A stretch of 64,000 nt of DNA from Microvirga zambiensis WSM3693 (GTDB lineage: Bacteria; Pseudomonadota; Alphaproteobacteria; Rhizobiales; Beijerinckiaceae), in contig NZ_JAERQD010000022.1 of the NCBI RefSeq assembly GCF_016735695.1, positions 50,631 through 114,630 on the forward strand, given 5' to 3'. This document shows positions 35,625 to 44,537 of the stretch, one piece after another. The position numbers and the translations under genes are program-made. The number at the start of each line of letters is the position of its first letter. The first letter of the stretch is position 1. Under the pieces are notes generated by a model. It had not been told where the DNA came from, did no database searches, and saw only the letters and a list, made by a program, of their open reading frames with translations.

Positions 35625-36620
35625 ATGGCACTTGCACAACAAGCCCCCCATTCGCTCGACGCTTCCGTCGAATCGGCCCTGCGCACCCTCGAAACCGAGC
35701 GCGACGGCCTGACGATCCTGATGGAAGCCATCGGCAACGGCCTCGGCTCCTATTTCACGGCTGCGGTCGAAACCCTGGCCGCCGCCAAGGGCCGTGTCAT
35801 CGTGACCGGCATGGGCAAGTCGGGCCATGTGGGCCGCAAGATCACCGCCACCTTCGCCTCGACCGGCACCCCCGCCCATTATGTCCACCCGGCGGAGGCG
35901 AGCCACGGCGATCTGGGCATGATCCAGACCGACGACGTGATCATCGCCCTGTCCTGGTCGGGCGAGACGGCGGAGCTCGCCGACATCATCGCCTATTCCC
36001 GCCGCTTCCGGGTGCCGCTGATCGCGCTGACCTCTAATGCCGGCTCGACCCTCGGCCGCGCGGCCGATATCTGCCTGACGCTGCCGAAGGCCAAGGAAGC
36101 CTGCCCGAACGGGCTTGCCCCCACCACGTCCACCACGATCCAGCTGGCGCTCGGCGATGCTCTCGCGGTTGCGCTGCTGGAAAAGCGCGGCTTCACGGCG
36201 GAGCACTTCAAGGTGTTCCACCCGGGCGGCAAGCTCGGCGCGCGCCTCAAGCTCGTGCGCGACATCATGCATACGGCTGAGCGCCTGCCCGTCGTCGGCG
36301 TCGAGGCCCGCATGGACGAGGCCATCGTCGAGATCGGCCGCAAGGGCTTTGGCGCCGTGATCGTGATCAATCCGGACGGCACGCTCGCCGGCATCGTCAC
36401 CGACGGGGATCTTCGCCGCAACCTGACGTCGGACCTCATGACCCTGCCGGTGACGGCGATCATGACCAAGACCCCGCGCACCATCGCGCCGGATGCCCTG
36501 GTCGCCTCCGCCCTGGAAATGGAAGAGGCCTCGCGGATTACAGCCCTCATCGTGGTCGAGAACAGCCGCCCCGTCGGCCTCGTGCACTACCTCGACCTGC
36601 TGCGCGCCGGCGCTGCATGA
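35625..36620 (+). CDS. kdsD: KpsF/GutQ-type D-arabinose-5-phosphate isomerase
   Basis: A 331-residue enzyme converting ribulose-5-phosphate to arabinose-5-phosphate, the first step to KDO for LPS. SIS sugar-isomerase domain (about 40-190: VIVTGMGKSGHVGRKITATF, SHGDLGM, SWSGETAEL) then two CBS domains (about 205-325). The ATG at 35625 has GAGGGG 5 bp upstream; upstream in-frame sequence is non-coding. It follows galU, from which it is now separated by the mobile element. Either a KDO or a capsule paralogue; no other KDO genes are nearby. Confidence 0.93.
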   Translation: MALAQQAPHSLDASVESALRTLETERDGLTILMEAIGNGLGSYFTAAVETLAAAKGRVIVTGMGKSGHVGRKITATFASTGTPAHYVHPAEASHGDLGMIQTDDVIIALSWSGETAELADIIAYSRRFRVPLIALTSNAGSTLGRAADICLTLPKAKEACPNGLAPTTSTTIQLALGDALAVALLEKRGFTAEHFKVFHPGGKLGARLKLVRDIMHTAERLPVVGVEARMDEAIVEIGRKGFGAVIVINPDGTLAGIVTDGDLRRNLTSDLMTLPVTAIMTKTPRTIAPDALVASALEMEEASRITALIVVENSRPVGLVHYLDLLRAGAA

Positions 36621-36668
36621 AGATCTTCGCCTGAGAAGTCTGGCTCGAAAAGGGTTTTTGCCCCCTAG

Positions 36669-36768
36669 CCCTCATCCTGAGGAGCGAAGCGTCTCGAAGG
36701 ACGAGGGCGTCTCCAGTGCTCTCTGGAGCCTCCTTCGAGACGCCACTTCGTGGCTCCTCAGGATGAGG
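36669..36768. repeat. palindromic repeat family B, copy 2
   Basis: A 100-bp palindrome from CCCTCATCCTGAGG to CCTCAGGATGAGG. The core 36691-36741 is identical over 51 bp to copy 1 (10837-10887); the arms differ by compensating changes (GAGCGAAGC versus GGCCGCCGAAGGCGGC), so pairing is kept. It lies between convergent kdsD and nfeD. Confidence 0.85.
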
Positions 36769-36801
36769 CGAGAGATTGACGAGCCAGGCTCCGAGGCATG
36801 C

Positions 36802-37251
36802 TCAGGGATCATCCACCACCAGCGTCGATCCCTCGACCCGCACGACGCGGACCTTGGCTCCGGCGAAGCGGTCGGCACCGGTGACGCGCCAGGAGCTGTC
36901 GTCGACGCGGATGCGCCCCTCTCCGTCCTTGATCGGCGTCTCGAGGGTGAAGACCCGTCCGACGAGGGATTGTCCGCGCTGATTGAGCGGCGTGGTTGCC
37001 GCATCGGGCTGCGTCTTCGAGCGGGTGACGAAGCGCCCCAGGATCACGGCCCCGACGGACAAAAGCGCGAAAAGCAGCGCCGCCGCCTGCCAGGACAGGC
37101 CGAGCAGTGCGTCCACCAATCCGGTGACGATGGCGGCGAGGCCGAGCCAGACGAAGAAGGCGCCCGGGGCCAGCAGCTCGATGCCGATCAGGATGACGCC
37201 GAGGATGATCCAGGCCCAGGCGCCGAGGCCGATGAATGTATCGGCGATCAT
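36802..37251 (-). CDS. NfeD family membrane protein
   Basis: A 149-residue protein with two to three N-terminal membrane helices (AWAWIILGVILIGIELLAPGAFF; LSWQAAALLFALLSVGAVIL) and a C-terminal OB-fold domain (about 90-148, GQSLVGRVFTL to VRVEGSTLVVDD). Short NfeD proteins partner with SPFH/stomatin proteins in membrane quality control. Its ATG overlaps the stop of the SPFH gene (ATGA), confirming the pair. Confidence 0.92.
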   Translation of the reverse strand: MIADTFIGLGAWAWIILGVILIGIELLAPGAFFVWLGLAAIVTGLVDALLGLSWQAAALLFALLSVGAVILGRFVTRSKTQPDAATTPLNQRGQSLVGRVFTLETPIKDGEGRIRVDDSSWRVTGADRFAGAKVRVVRVEGSTLVVDDP

Positions 37252-38231
37252 GGGCGCTCGGTTCCTTTCGTGACGGTGGGCACGCTGCGCGACGGCTTCA
37301 CGCCGGCTCCGCCCTCCCCGAATACGGACCTGGTCAGCTCCGCGATGCCGCCGAGCGTTCCGGCAAGACCGGCCGCCTCGATGGGCACGATCACCACCTT
37401 CTGGTTCGGCGCCGAGGCGAGCGCGCGGATCGCGTCGATGTATTTTTCCGCCACGATGAAATTCGCCGCGTTGAGATCGCCCTTGGTGATGGCATCGCTC
37501 ACCATGCCGGTCGCCTTGGCCTCGGCCTCCGCCTGACGCTCGCGCGCCTCCGCATCGCGGAAGGCCGCTTCCTTCCGGCCCTCGGCGGCCAGGATCTGCG
37601 CCTGCTTCTGGCCCTCCGCCCGCAGGATTTCGGATTGGCGCATTCCTTCCGCTTCGAGCACGGCGGCGCGTTTCTCGCGCTCGGCCTTCATCTGGCGCGC
37701 CATGGCGCCGGCGAGATCCTGCGGCGGGATGATGTCCTTGATCTCGACGCGCGTGACCTTGGCGCCCCAGGGCGAGGCGGCGGCGTCGACGACGCGCAAA
37801 AGGCGCTCGTTGATCTCGTCGCGATGCGAGAGAAGCTGGTCGAGATCCATGGAGCCGACGACCGTGCGGATATTGGTCATGGTCAGCACCAGGAGCGCCT
37901 GGTTCAGGTTCGAAACTTCATAGGACGCCTTGGCCGCATCGAGCACCTGGAAGAAGGCGACGGCGTCGATGGTGACGCCCGCATTGTCCCTGGTGAAGGC
38001 CTCCTGGCTCGGAACGTCGAGCACCTGCTCCATGACGTTCACCTTTTTCCCGATCTGATCGATATAGGGCACGATCAGGCCGAGGCCCGGCGTGAGGGTG
38101 CGCGCATAGCGCCCGAACCGCTCCACCGTATAGGCATAGCCCTGCGGGACCGTCCGGATGCCCATGGCGATCGTCACGACGACGACGAGCACCAGAACGA
38201 TGACGAAGATGTCGAAACCACTCAGCGGCAT
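37248..38231 (-). CDS. SPFH/stomatin-like membrane protein (QmcA-like)
   Basis: A 327-residue protein with an N-terminal membrane anchor (FVIVLVLVVVVTIAMGI), an SPFH/band 7 domain (about 27-200, VPQGYAYTVERFGRYARTLTPGLGLIVP) and a long Glu/Ala/Arg-rich coiled coil (about 195-255). These oligomerise in the membrane and are linked to FtsH control and membrane microdomains. The ATG at 38231 follows GAGGGG; it is translationally coupled to nfeD. Confidence 0.92.
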   Translation of the reverse strand: MPLSGFDIFVIVLVLVVVVTIAMGIRTVPQGYAYTVERFGRYARTLTPGLGLIVPYIDQIGKKVNVMEQVLDVPSQEAFTRDNAGVTIDAVAFFQVLDAAKASYEVSNLNQALLVLTMTNIRTVVGSMDLDQLLSHRDEINERLLRVVDAAASPWGAKVTRVEIKDIIPPQDLAGAMARQMKAEREKRAAVLEAEGMRQSEILRAEGQKQAQILAAEGRKEAAFRDAEARERQAEAEAKATGMVSDAITKGDLNAANFIVAEKYIDAIRALASAPNQKVVIVPIEAAGLAGTLGGIAELTRSVFGEGGAGVKPSRSVPTVTKGTERP

Positions 38232-38374
38232 GATCCCCTCAAGGCAACCTCGTTGCAGAGGGCTCACGCTAACGCAAACAGGCTTGGAGTCCTAGAGCGG
38301 GGCCTCATCGGCCGGTCATTCGCGGCTTGGATAACCCTCCACCTTAATCCTGAGAGGCTGATCTATTCACCTAT

Positions 38375-38461
38375 GTCATCAACGGCCTTGTGCCGGTGAT
38401 CCCGATCGATCGAGGCAGCGCTCTTCCTGATCGGGATGGCCGGGACAAGCCCGGCCATGAC
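38375..38461. repeat. family D palindromic repeat, copy 2
   Basis: An 87-bp element from GTCATCAACGGCC to CCGGCCATGAC, matching the nested copy at 15758-15845. Here it stands alone between hemH and the SPFH gene. Confidence 0.8.
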
Positions 38462-38487
38462 ACGCGAGACTCGTCCAAACAGGACAA

Positions 38488-39549
38488 TCAAATCCACCCC
38501 TGAAGCTCGCGCTCCACGACGTGATTGATGACGCGCATGCCGTCGTCGCTGTCGTTGAGGCAGGGCAGATAGGCGAAGTCCTCGCCGCCGTGATGCATGA
38601 AGATCTCGCGGTTCTCGACGTTGAGCTCTTCGAGGGTTTCCAGGCAATCGGCCGAGAAGCCCGGCGCCACGATGGCCAAGCGCTTCACGCCGCTGGAGGC
38701 CAGCGCTTCCACCGTCTTGTCCGTGTAGGGCTGCAGCCATTCGGCCTTGCCGAAGCGGGACTGGAAGCTCATGCGGAACCTATCCTCGGACCAGCCGAAG
38801 GCCTCGCGCATGAGGCGCCAGGTCTTCACGCACTGGCAGTGATAGGGATCGCCTTTCAGCAGGTATTCCTTCGGCACGCCGTGGAAGGAGACGAGGATCA
38901 CCTCCGGCTCGAAGGTAAGCCTCGCCAGCTCCTTCTTCATCGAGGCGACGAGAGCATCGATATAGACCGGATCGTCGTGATAGGGCGGCGAGACGCGCAC
39001 GCTCGGCTGCCAGCGCATGTCCATCAATGCGCGGAAGGCCTGGTCGCAGGCGGTGGCCGAGGTGGCGGCGGCATATTGCGGATAGAGCGGCACCAGAAGA
39101 ATGCGGTCGCAGCCCTGGTCGAGGAGCGCCTGGATGCGCTCGCGCACCTCCGGCTTGCCGTAACGCATCGCCCAGTCGACCGTGACCCTGTCGCCGGCGA
39201 TGGCCTTCAGGTGCTCGGCAACCCTTTCGGCCTGGTTGCGGGTGATGGTCTTGAGCGGGCCTTCATCGCGCTCGTTGTTCCAGATCGACGCGTAGTCGCG
39301 TCCTTTGGGGCCGGGGCGCTTGGTGAGAATGATGAGGTTGAGGATCGGCCACCAGATGAGGCGCGGCGTCTCGATGACGCGTCGGTCGGAGAGGAACTCC
39401 TTCAGGTACCGCCGCATGGGCCAGTAGCCGGTTCCTTCCGGCGTTCCCAGGTTCATCAGAAGCACACCGATCCGCCCAGACCTCGCAGGCGGGTGGTCCA
39501 CCGGGCGGACGCCCTGGCGCAGATCGGTCAGTTTCACGCTCTCGTTCAT
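38488..39549 (-). CDS. hemH: ferrochelatase
   Basis: A 353-residue enzyme that inserts Fe2+ into protoporphyrin IX, the last heme step. IGVLLMNLGTPEG is the family start, VSFHGVPKEYL holds the metal-binding His, YHCQC and FQSRFGKAEWLQPYTD the following core, and APGFSADCLETLEEL the conserved Glu region. ATG at 39549 chosen; a TTG one codon earlier is possible. No other heme genes nearby. Confidence 0.96.
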   Translation of the reverse strand: MNESVKLTDLRQGVRPVDHPPARSGRIGVLLMNLGTPEGTGYWPMRRYLKEFLSDRRVIETPRLIWWPILNLIILTKRPGPKGRDYASIWNNERDEGPLKTITRNQAERVAEHLKAIAGDRVTVDWAMRYGKPEVRERIQALLDQGCDRILLVPLYPQYAAATSATACDQAFRALMDMRWQPSVRVSPPYHDDPVYIDALVASMKKELARLTFEPEVILVSFHGVPKEYLLKGDPYHCQCVKTWRLMREAFGWSEDRFRMSFQSRFGKAEWLQPYTDKTVEALASSGVKRLAIVAPGFSADCLETLEELNVENREIFMHHGGEDFAYLPCLNDSDDGMRVINHVVERELQGWI

Positions 39550-39670
39550 CAAAAGCCCCTTGGCCGCAGAATTCTCGGCGAATCCCGCTCTTGGATAGGG
39601 CCTAGATAAGAGGTTGCGGCGGTTCCGCCAACAGGACGCCTCAGCGCATTGGCTGGGCCGGTAAAGCGCG

Positions 39671-41986
39671 TCAGACGCTCATCTCGGGGAACTGGGCCTG
39701 CTTGAGGACGGTATCGATGGCGACGCGCAATCCTTCCGGATCGAAATCCATCTCGACCTTCGCGTTGAGCTGTGTCGCCAGAACCCGGTGCAGCAGCCGG
39801 GAGCCGAAGCCCTGGCGGGCGGGAGGCGAGACCTTGGGCCCGCCCCGCTCCTGCCAGACGAGCTTGAGCCGCGTGCCCTCCTCGGCCGGCTCGGCCTGCC
39901 AGGACACCGACACCTTTCCGCGAGGAACCGACAAGGCGCCGTATTTGGCGGCATTGGTGGTCAGTTCGTGGATCGCCATGCCGATGGGAACGGCAGCTTC
40001 CGAGGGCAGTTCCACCGCAGGACCTTCCAGCCTGATGCGCTCGCCCCTGGTGTCGTTGTAGGGGCGCAGCTCCTTCTCCATGATCTCGCGTAAGGATGCG
40101 GTCTGCCACACCGCCTCGGTGAGCAGCGAATGGGTGTTGGCGAGCGAGATGATGCGCCCGACGAAGGCCTGGTAGAAATCGTCGATGCTCAACGCCGAGC
40201 GGGCGGTGGCGCCGACCACAGCCTGGACGGTGGCGAGGGTGTTCTTGACCCGGTGATGCAGTTCGCGGATCAGCAGCGATTGCTGCGTCTGGGCCTGCTT
40301 GCGCTCCTCGATCTCGCTCTGGGCATTGCGATAGAGGCGGCTGTTCTCGAGCGCGATCGCGGCCTGAGCCGTCAGGCCCGCGAGCAGACGTTCAGCGCGA
40401 GAGTTGAACATCTGCGCTCTTTCGTGCCCGAAGACGAGAATGCCGTGGATATCGCCTGTCCGCAGCAGCACGGGAACAGCCATGAGGCTGCGGATCACGG
40501 GCGAGCCCGGCATGGCATCGACTGTGAACGGCGTTCCGTCATAACCTTGCTCGATTGCGATGTTGTCGAGGCGGACCGTTTCGCCGTCCTTGAAGGCGGG
40601 AGCTGCGATCTCCCGCACGTTCAGGGCGGAAAAGGCCTCGCTCAGACCACCCGCATTGGACTTCGCATAATGCTCCTTCCCCTCCTGTGACAGGCCGCAG
40701 AAGAAGGCTCCGAACTGCGCTCCGGTCAGCTCGATCCCGGCATGGACGACATTCTCGATGATGCGGTCGAGATCGAGTTCGGCCGCGAGAGCAGAGCCCG
40801 TCCGGTTGAGGATTTCCAGCGCCGCCGTTTCGGTGCGCAGCTCGTTCGTCCGCAAGGATACCTGGCGCTCCAGCAGCGCCGCATTGGCGGCCTGCTCGTG
40901 GAACTGCTCGGACGCGAGCGCGGTCAGCGCCAGCAGGGCCAGAAGGGCGATGAGCGCGAAGGCGCCGTAGAGCCGCGTCTGGACATACCAGGGCGTCCAA
41001 TAGGCATCGGCCGGCATGCTCACATTCATATAGAGGGGCATCGTGCCCACCTGCCGATAGGCGCCGGTCCGCTCCCTGCCTTCGGCGATGTACGAGTACA
41101 GGCCTGCCTGAGCGGCCGTCCTCAGCGCCCCGTCGAAGGCTGCCTTGTCGATGGGCGCGAACGAGAGCGCGTCGGGCGGCGGCGGAGATTGCGCGATGAC
41201 GGCTCCGTCGGAGGCCCGCATCAGGACGACCCGGCTCCCCCTCGGCAGCCGGACCTTCGACCAGTAATCGTAGAAATAGGACAGGGAAACGGTAACGGAG
41301 GCAATGCCGCCGAATTCCGCATTCGCACTCGACAGGCGCCGGCTGATCATGAAGGTCGGCACCTTCGTGGCCCGCCCGAGAATCGGCTCGCCGACGAACA
41401 ACCCGCGATCCCCGCCCAGCTGTGCACTGAACACATCGCGCCCGGAGATATTCGAGGACGGAGGCGGAAACTGTGCGGATGTCAGGCGCAGCCGACCGCT
41501 CGCATCGTTGAGCCAGACATCCTCGATATAGGGCAGGGAATCCTGGATCGCGTGGATCTGCTGCCAGAGCGGCCGCGATGTTTCGATCTCGTCCCAGTTG
41601 CGGCCCTGCACCAGGGCCGTGGTCTGCTTGAGCGTCAGATCCGTGACCTCGAGAAGCCGCGCCGTGTGATCGGCCAGGAAGAAGGCCGCATTCCCGAGAT
41701 CGTCCTCGTTACGCTGGATCAGCCGGTTGCGCTGCTCCCAGGCGATATAGCCGAAGGTCAGGAGAATGAACGCAACGCCGAACAGCCCCATGAACAAGGT
41801 CAGCCGCCCGCGCGCAAGGGAGCGGCGGCGGCGCTTTTGAGCCAGGCTGATGTGGTCCGAGCGCGATGAGATTTGCAAGAAATATGGCCGTATTGAAATG
41901 CAGATTCGCCGGATACCGCCAAGAATGGCACAGCAACGGCCGTTGATGGAGAGGGAAATTGCATCTCCATCGGTCCGATCTACCAT
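39671..41986 (-). CDS. HWE-family sensor histidine kinase (Cache-GAF)
   Basis: A 771-residue sensor. Residues about 60-82 and 340-362 are membrane helices enclosing a periplasmic Cache-type sensor; a GAF domain follows (about 395-555), then the HWE kinase core: LHHRVKNTLATVQ (phosphoacceptor His), HELTTNAAKYGALS (N box) and KLVWQERGGPKV (the WxE G1 box of HWE kinases). HWE kinases act in general stress or light signalling through PhyR-type or single-domain regulators, but none is adjacent, so it is an orphan. The first 60 residues are basic and atypical; the true start may be internal. Confidence 0.88.
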   Translation of the reverse strand: MVDRTDGDAISLSINGRCCAILGGIRRICISIRPYFLQISSRSDHISLAQKRRRRSLARGRLTLFMGLFGVAFILLTFGYIAWEQRNRLIQRNEDDLGNAAFFLADHTARLLEVTDLTLKQTTALVQGRNWDEIETSRPLWQQIHAIQDSLPYIEDVWLNDASGRLRLTSAQFPPPSSNISGRDVFSAQLGGDRGLFVGEPILGRATKVPTFMISRRLSSANAEFGGIASVTVSLSYFYDYWSKVRLPRGSRVVLMRASDGAVIAQSPPPPDALSFAPIDKAAFDGALRTAAQAGLYSYIAEGRERTGAYRQVGTMPLYMNVSMPADAYWTPWYVQTRLYGAFALIALLALLALTALASEQFHEQAANAALLERQVSLRTNELRTETAALEILNRTGSALAAELDLDRIIENVVHAGIELTGAQFGAFFCGLSQEGKEHYAKSNAGGLSEAFSALNVREIAAPAFKDGETVRLDNIAIEQGYDGTPFTVDAMPGSPVIRSLMAVPVLLRTGDIHGILVFGHERAQMFNSRAERLLAGLTAQAAIALENSRLYRNAQSEIEERKQAQTQQSLLIRELHHRVKNTLATVQAVVGATARSALSIDDFYQAFVGRIISLANTHSLLTEAVWQTASLREIMEKELRPYNDTRGERIRLEGPAVELPSEAAVPIGMAIHELTTNAAKYGALSVPRGKVSVSWQAEPAEEGTRLKLVWQERGGPKVSPPARQGFGSRLLHRVLATQLNAKVEMDFDPEGLRVAIDTVLKQAQFPEMSV

Positions 41987-42044
41987 GAAAAACGCCGGAG
42001 CCCTCGCAGGTTCCGGCGCAAAGACGTGAAAAAGGCGCGTCCGC

Positions 42045-43556
42045 TCAGCGAAGGACGACGCGACCCTCGACCTTGGGCGCGACCTTTCCGGCCTTGGAGA
42101 CGTACTCGATCACCTGGCTCGCCATGAGCTGGCTCGCCGCGACGTCGATGAGCGACTTGGCACCGATGAACGAGCGATAGCCGTCACCGCCGCGGGACAC
42201 GAAATCGTTGGTCGCAAGCTTGTAGGTCTTCGCCGGATCGAGCGGCTGGCCGTTGATCATGACCGACTTCACGCGGCTGCCGACCGGCTCCTTCACCTCG
42301 ACCTCGGCCACGATGCCGGAGACCTGCGGGAAGCGGCCGCCGAGTTCGCGGATCTGGCTGACGCCGTTCTCGAGCGCGTCCTTGATCTGCGAGCCCTTCA
42401 CCTCGATCAGCACGGTGGTGTTGCCGAAGGGCATTTCCGAGAGGATGTCGCGGCGGGTCAGCTTCTGGCCGGCCTGATACTGCTTGTCGGCGCGGATGCC
42501 GCCGCCGTTGGTGAGAGCCACATCGGCGCCGACGGCCGATTTCAGCGCATCGGCGATCAGGTTGCCCATGGCCGCTTCGCCTCCGCGCACGGTGGCGCGG
42601 CGGCTGTCGAGCGCCGTCTCGGTCACGCCGATCTCGACGTCGAGCTCCTTGGAGAGCTTGTCCTCATAGCCCTTCACCACCGCCTCGATATCCGGATCGG
42701 GCTTCACGGTGGCGCTGTCGACGATGCGGAAATTCGGCGACCAGGTGACCGTGGCCTTGCCGTCCTTCACCGCCTTGGTGACGGCCAGTTCCGTGATCAC
42801 CACGTAATTGGCCTGAGATTCCGACTCCGTCAGCGCGACCTTGCCGTCATAGAAGGCGAGCAGGTGCTCGTCATGGCCGCCGATGATCAGGTCCACCCCG
42901 GCGGAGCGGGCGATGATCATGTCGACTTCGAGCGGCGTGTGGGCGATGGCGACGACGAGGTCGGCGCCCTTCTCGCGCAGCTCCTTGGCCTTGGCGCGCG
43001 CCGTGTCGATGGTGGAGGAGAACTTGATGGTGCCCGGGCTCGACGCGATCGGAGTGTCCTCCGTGGTGAGGCCGAAGAAGGCGACCTTCACGCCCTGCAC
43101 GTCGATCGTCTTGTCGGGCTTGGTGTTGGCCGGCAGGCCGGCGCCATCGACGATGTTGGTGGCCAGCACATCGAACTTGGCCTCCGCCATGCGGGCGCGG
43201 AAGGCTGCGTCGCCGAGATCGAACTCGTGGTTGCCCGGCGCCATGGCGTCGACGCCCATGCGGTTCAGGATGTCGATGACGTGGGCGCCCTTGTCGAAGC
43301 CCGACAGGAGCGAGGGCGAGATCGTGTCGCCGGCATGGATGAAGAAGGCATTGCCCTTCGCCTTCTCCTCCTTGATGACGGTGGCGAGCTTGGCGAAGCC
43401 GCCGCGGCCCTTCTCGGGGCTCATGCGGTCGATGTCGTTGGTCTGGACGAAACGGATCGTGACGGCCTCCTGCGCCAGGGCCGTGCCCGACAGCAGCATG
43501 GACAATCCAAGGAACCCGGCGCGTAACGCAGCGGAAGGGCGGCTCTGAAACATCAT
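42045..43556 (-). CDS. periplasmic bifunctional metallophosphatase/5'-nucleotidase
   Basis: A 503-residue UshA/CpdB-like enzyme with a signal peptide (LRAGFLGLSMLLSGTALAQ). The metallophosphatase domain (about 30-260) has the TNDIDR variant of the usual NDxHG first motif, FIHAGDTISPS, APGNHEFD and IIGGHDEH; the nucleotidase C-terminal domain (about 300-480) has LTNGGGIRAD and SRGGDGYRSF. It dephosphorylates extracellular nucleotides for phosphate and nucleoside uptake. ATG at 43556 with GAGGA upstream. Confidence 0.92.
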   Translation of the reverse strand: MMFQSRPSAALRAGFLGLSMLLSGTALAQEAVTIRFVQTNDIDRMSPEKGRGGFAKLATVIKEEKAKGNAFFIHAGDTISPSLLSGFDKGAHVIDILNRMGVDAMAPGNHEFDLGDAAFRARMAEAKFDVLATNIVDGAGLPANTKPDKTIDVQGVKVAFFGLTTEDTPIASSPGTIKFSSTIDTARAKAKELREKGADLVVAIAHTPLEVDMIIARSAGVDLIIGGHDEHLLAFYDGKVALTESESQANYVVITELAVTKAVKDGKATVTWSPNFRIVDSATVKPDPDIEAVVKGYEDKLSKELDVEIGVTETALDSRRATVRGGEAAMGNLIADALKSAVGADVALTNGGGIRADKQYQAGQKLTRRDILSEMPFGNTTVLIEVKGSQIKDALENGVSQIRELGGRFPQVSGIVAEVEVKEPVGSRVKSVMINGQPLDPAKTYKLATNDFVSRGGDGYRSFIGAKSLIDVAASQLMASQVIEYVSKAGKVAPKVEGRVVLR

Positions 43557-43753
43557 GAAGGTCCTCGTAGAAGGTTGGATCCGTGGTTGAAGGCCATGGA
43601 ACCTAGACCGGCAACGTGTCACAGAAGTAACACTCTGTCGACGGATTCCACGCCCGGAATCGCGGCATTCCTGACGCCTTTTTCACCGGCCGTCGCGAAA
43701 TCCCTTAGCCGGCGCACCGATCGTACCCGAATGACCGAAAGGCATGCTGTTCC

Positions 43754-44458
43754 ATGACCGGCCCCATCAGCCAGGCGCTTGCCAGGTTCCGCTCCGCCCC
43801 CCAGGCCAAGGGCTGGCTCGGCCTGCCCTTTTTCCAGGACGGCAGCGCCGACAATGTCGCGGCGAAGGTCGACGCGGTCGTCGCCTCGGGCACCGAGGTG
43901 CTGCCGCCACCGGAAGCGGTGTTCGCCAGCCTCGGTCTCACCCCGCTGGAGGAGGTCAAGGTGGTCGTTCTCGGACAGGACCCCTACCCGACGCCTGGCG
44001 ATGCCCACGGGCTCGCTTTCTCCTATCGCGGCGCGCGGCTGCCGGCCTCCCTGCGCACGATCCTTGCCGAGATGGCGGATGACCTGGACGTCCCGATGCC
44101 GAAATCCGGCGACCTGTCGAAATGGGCCAGGCAGGGCGTGCTCCTCTTGAACACGGCGCTGACGGTCGAAGCCAGGCGATCGGGCGCGCATATGAAATTC
44201 GGCTGGTCTGCCCTGGTCGATCAGGCCATCGCCGCGATCTCGGCCGAGCGGCCCGCCGTCGTCTTCCTGCTCTGGGGCGGCCCGGCCCGCAAGCGGGCTT
44301 TGCTCATCGACCGGGCGAAGCATCTCGTGATCGAGGCCGGTCACCCCTCCCCGCTCAACCGCCTCAATGACTTCCGCGGCACGAAGCCCTTCAGCCGGAC
44401 GAATGCCTGGCTCTCGGAGAAGGGGCTGGAGCCGGTGGATTGGCGGCTGGATCGCTGA
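43754..44458 (+). CDS. ung: uracil-DNA glycosylase
   Basis: A 234-residue family 1 enzyme that removes uracil from DNA. VVVLGQDPYPTPGDAHGLAFS gives the water-activating Asp motif (with Pro instead of the common His after Tyr), LLLNTALTVE the uracil-binding Asn and AGHPSPLNR the catalytic His loop. It is close to minimum family length. Separate from the next aminotransferase gene, same strand. Confidence 0.93.
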   Translation: MTGPISQALARFRSAPQAKGWLGLPFFQDGSADNVAAKVDAVVASGTEVLPPPEAVFASLGLTPLEEVKVVVLGQDPYPTPGDAHGLAFSYRGARLPASLRTILAEMADDLDVPMPKSGDLSKWARQGVLLLNTALTVEARRSGAHMKFGWSALVDQAIAAISAERPAVVFLLWGGPARKRALLIDRAKHLVIEAGHPSPLNRLNDFRGTKPFSRTNAWLSEKGLEPVDWRLDR

Positions 44459-44537
44459 AGAACCTTGCGAAGCGGCCGCCTCCGGGTCTAGGTCTGCCGG
44501 CACGTAATCGATGCGGCCGACGGCCTTGGAGATCAAC

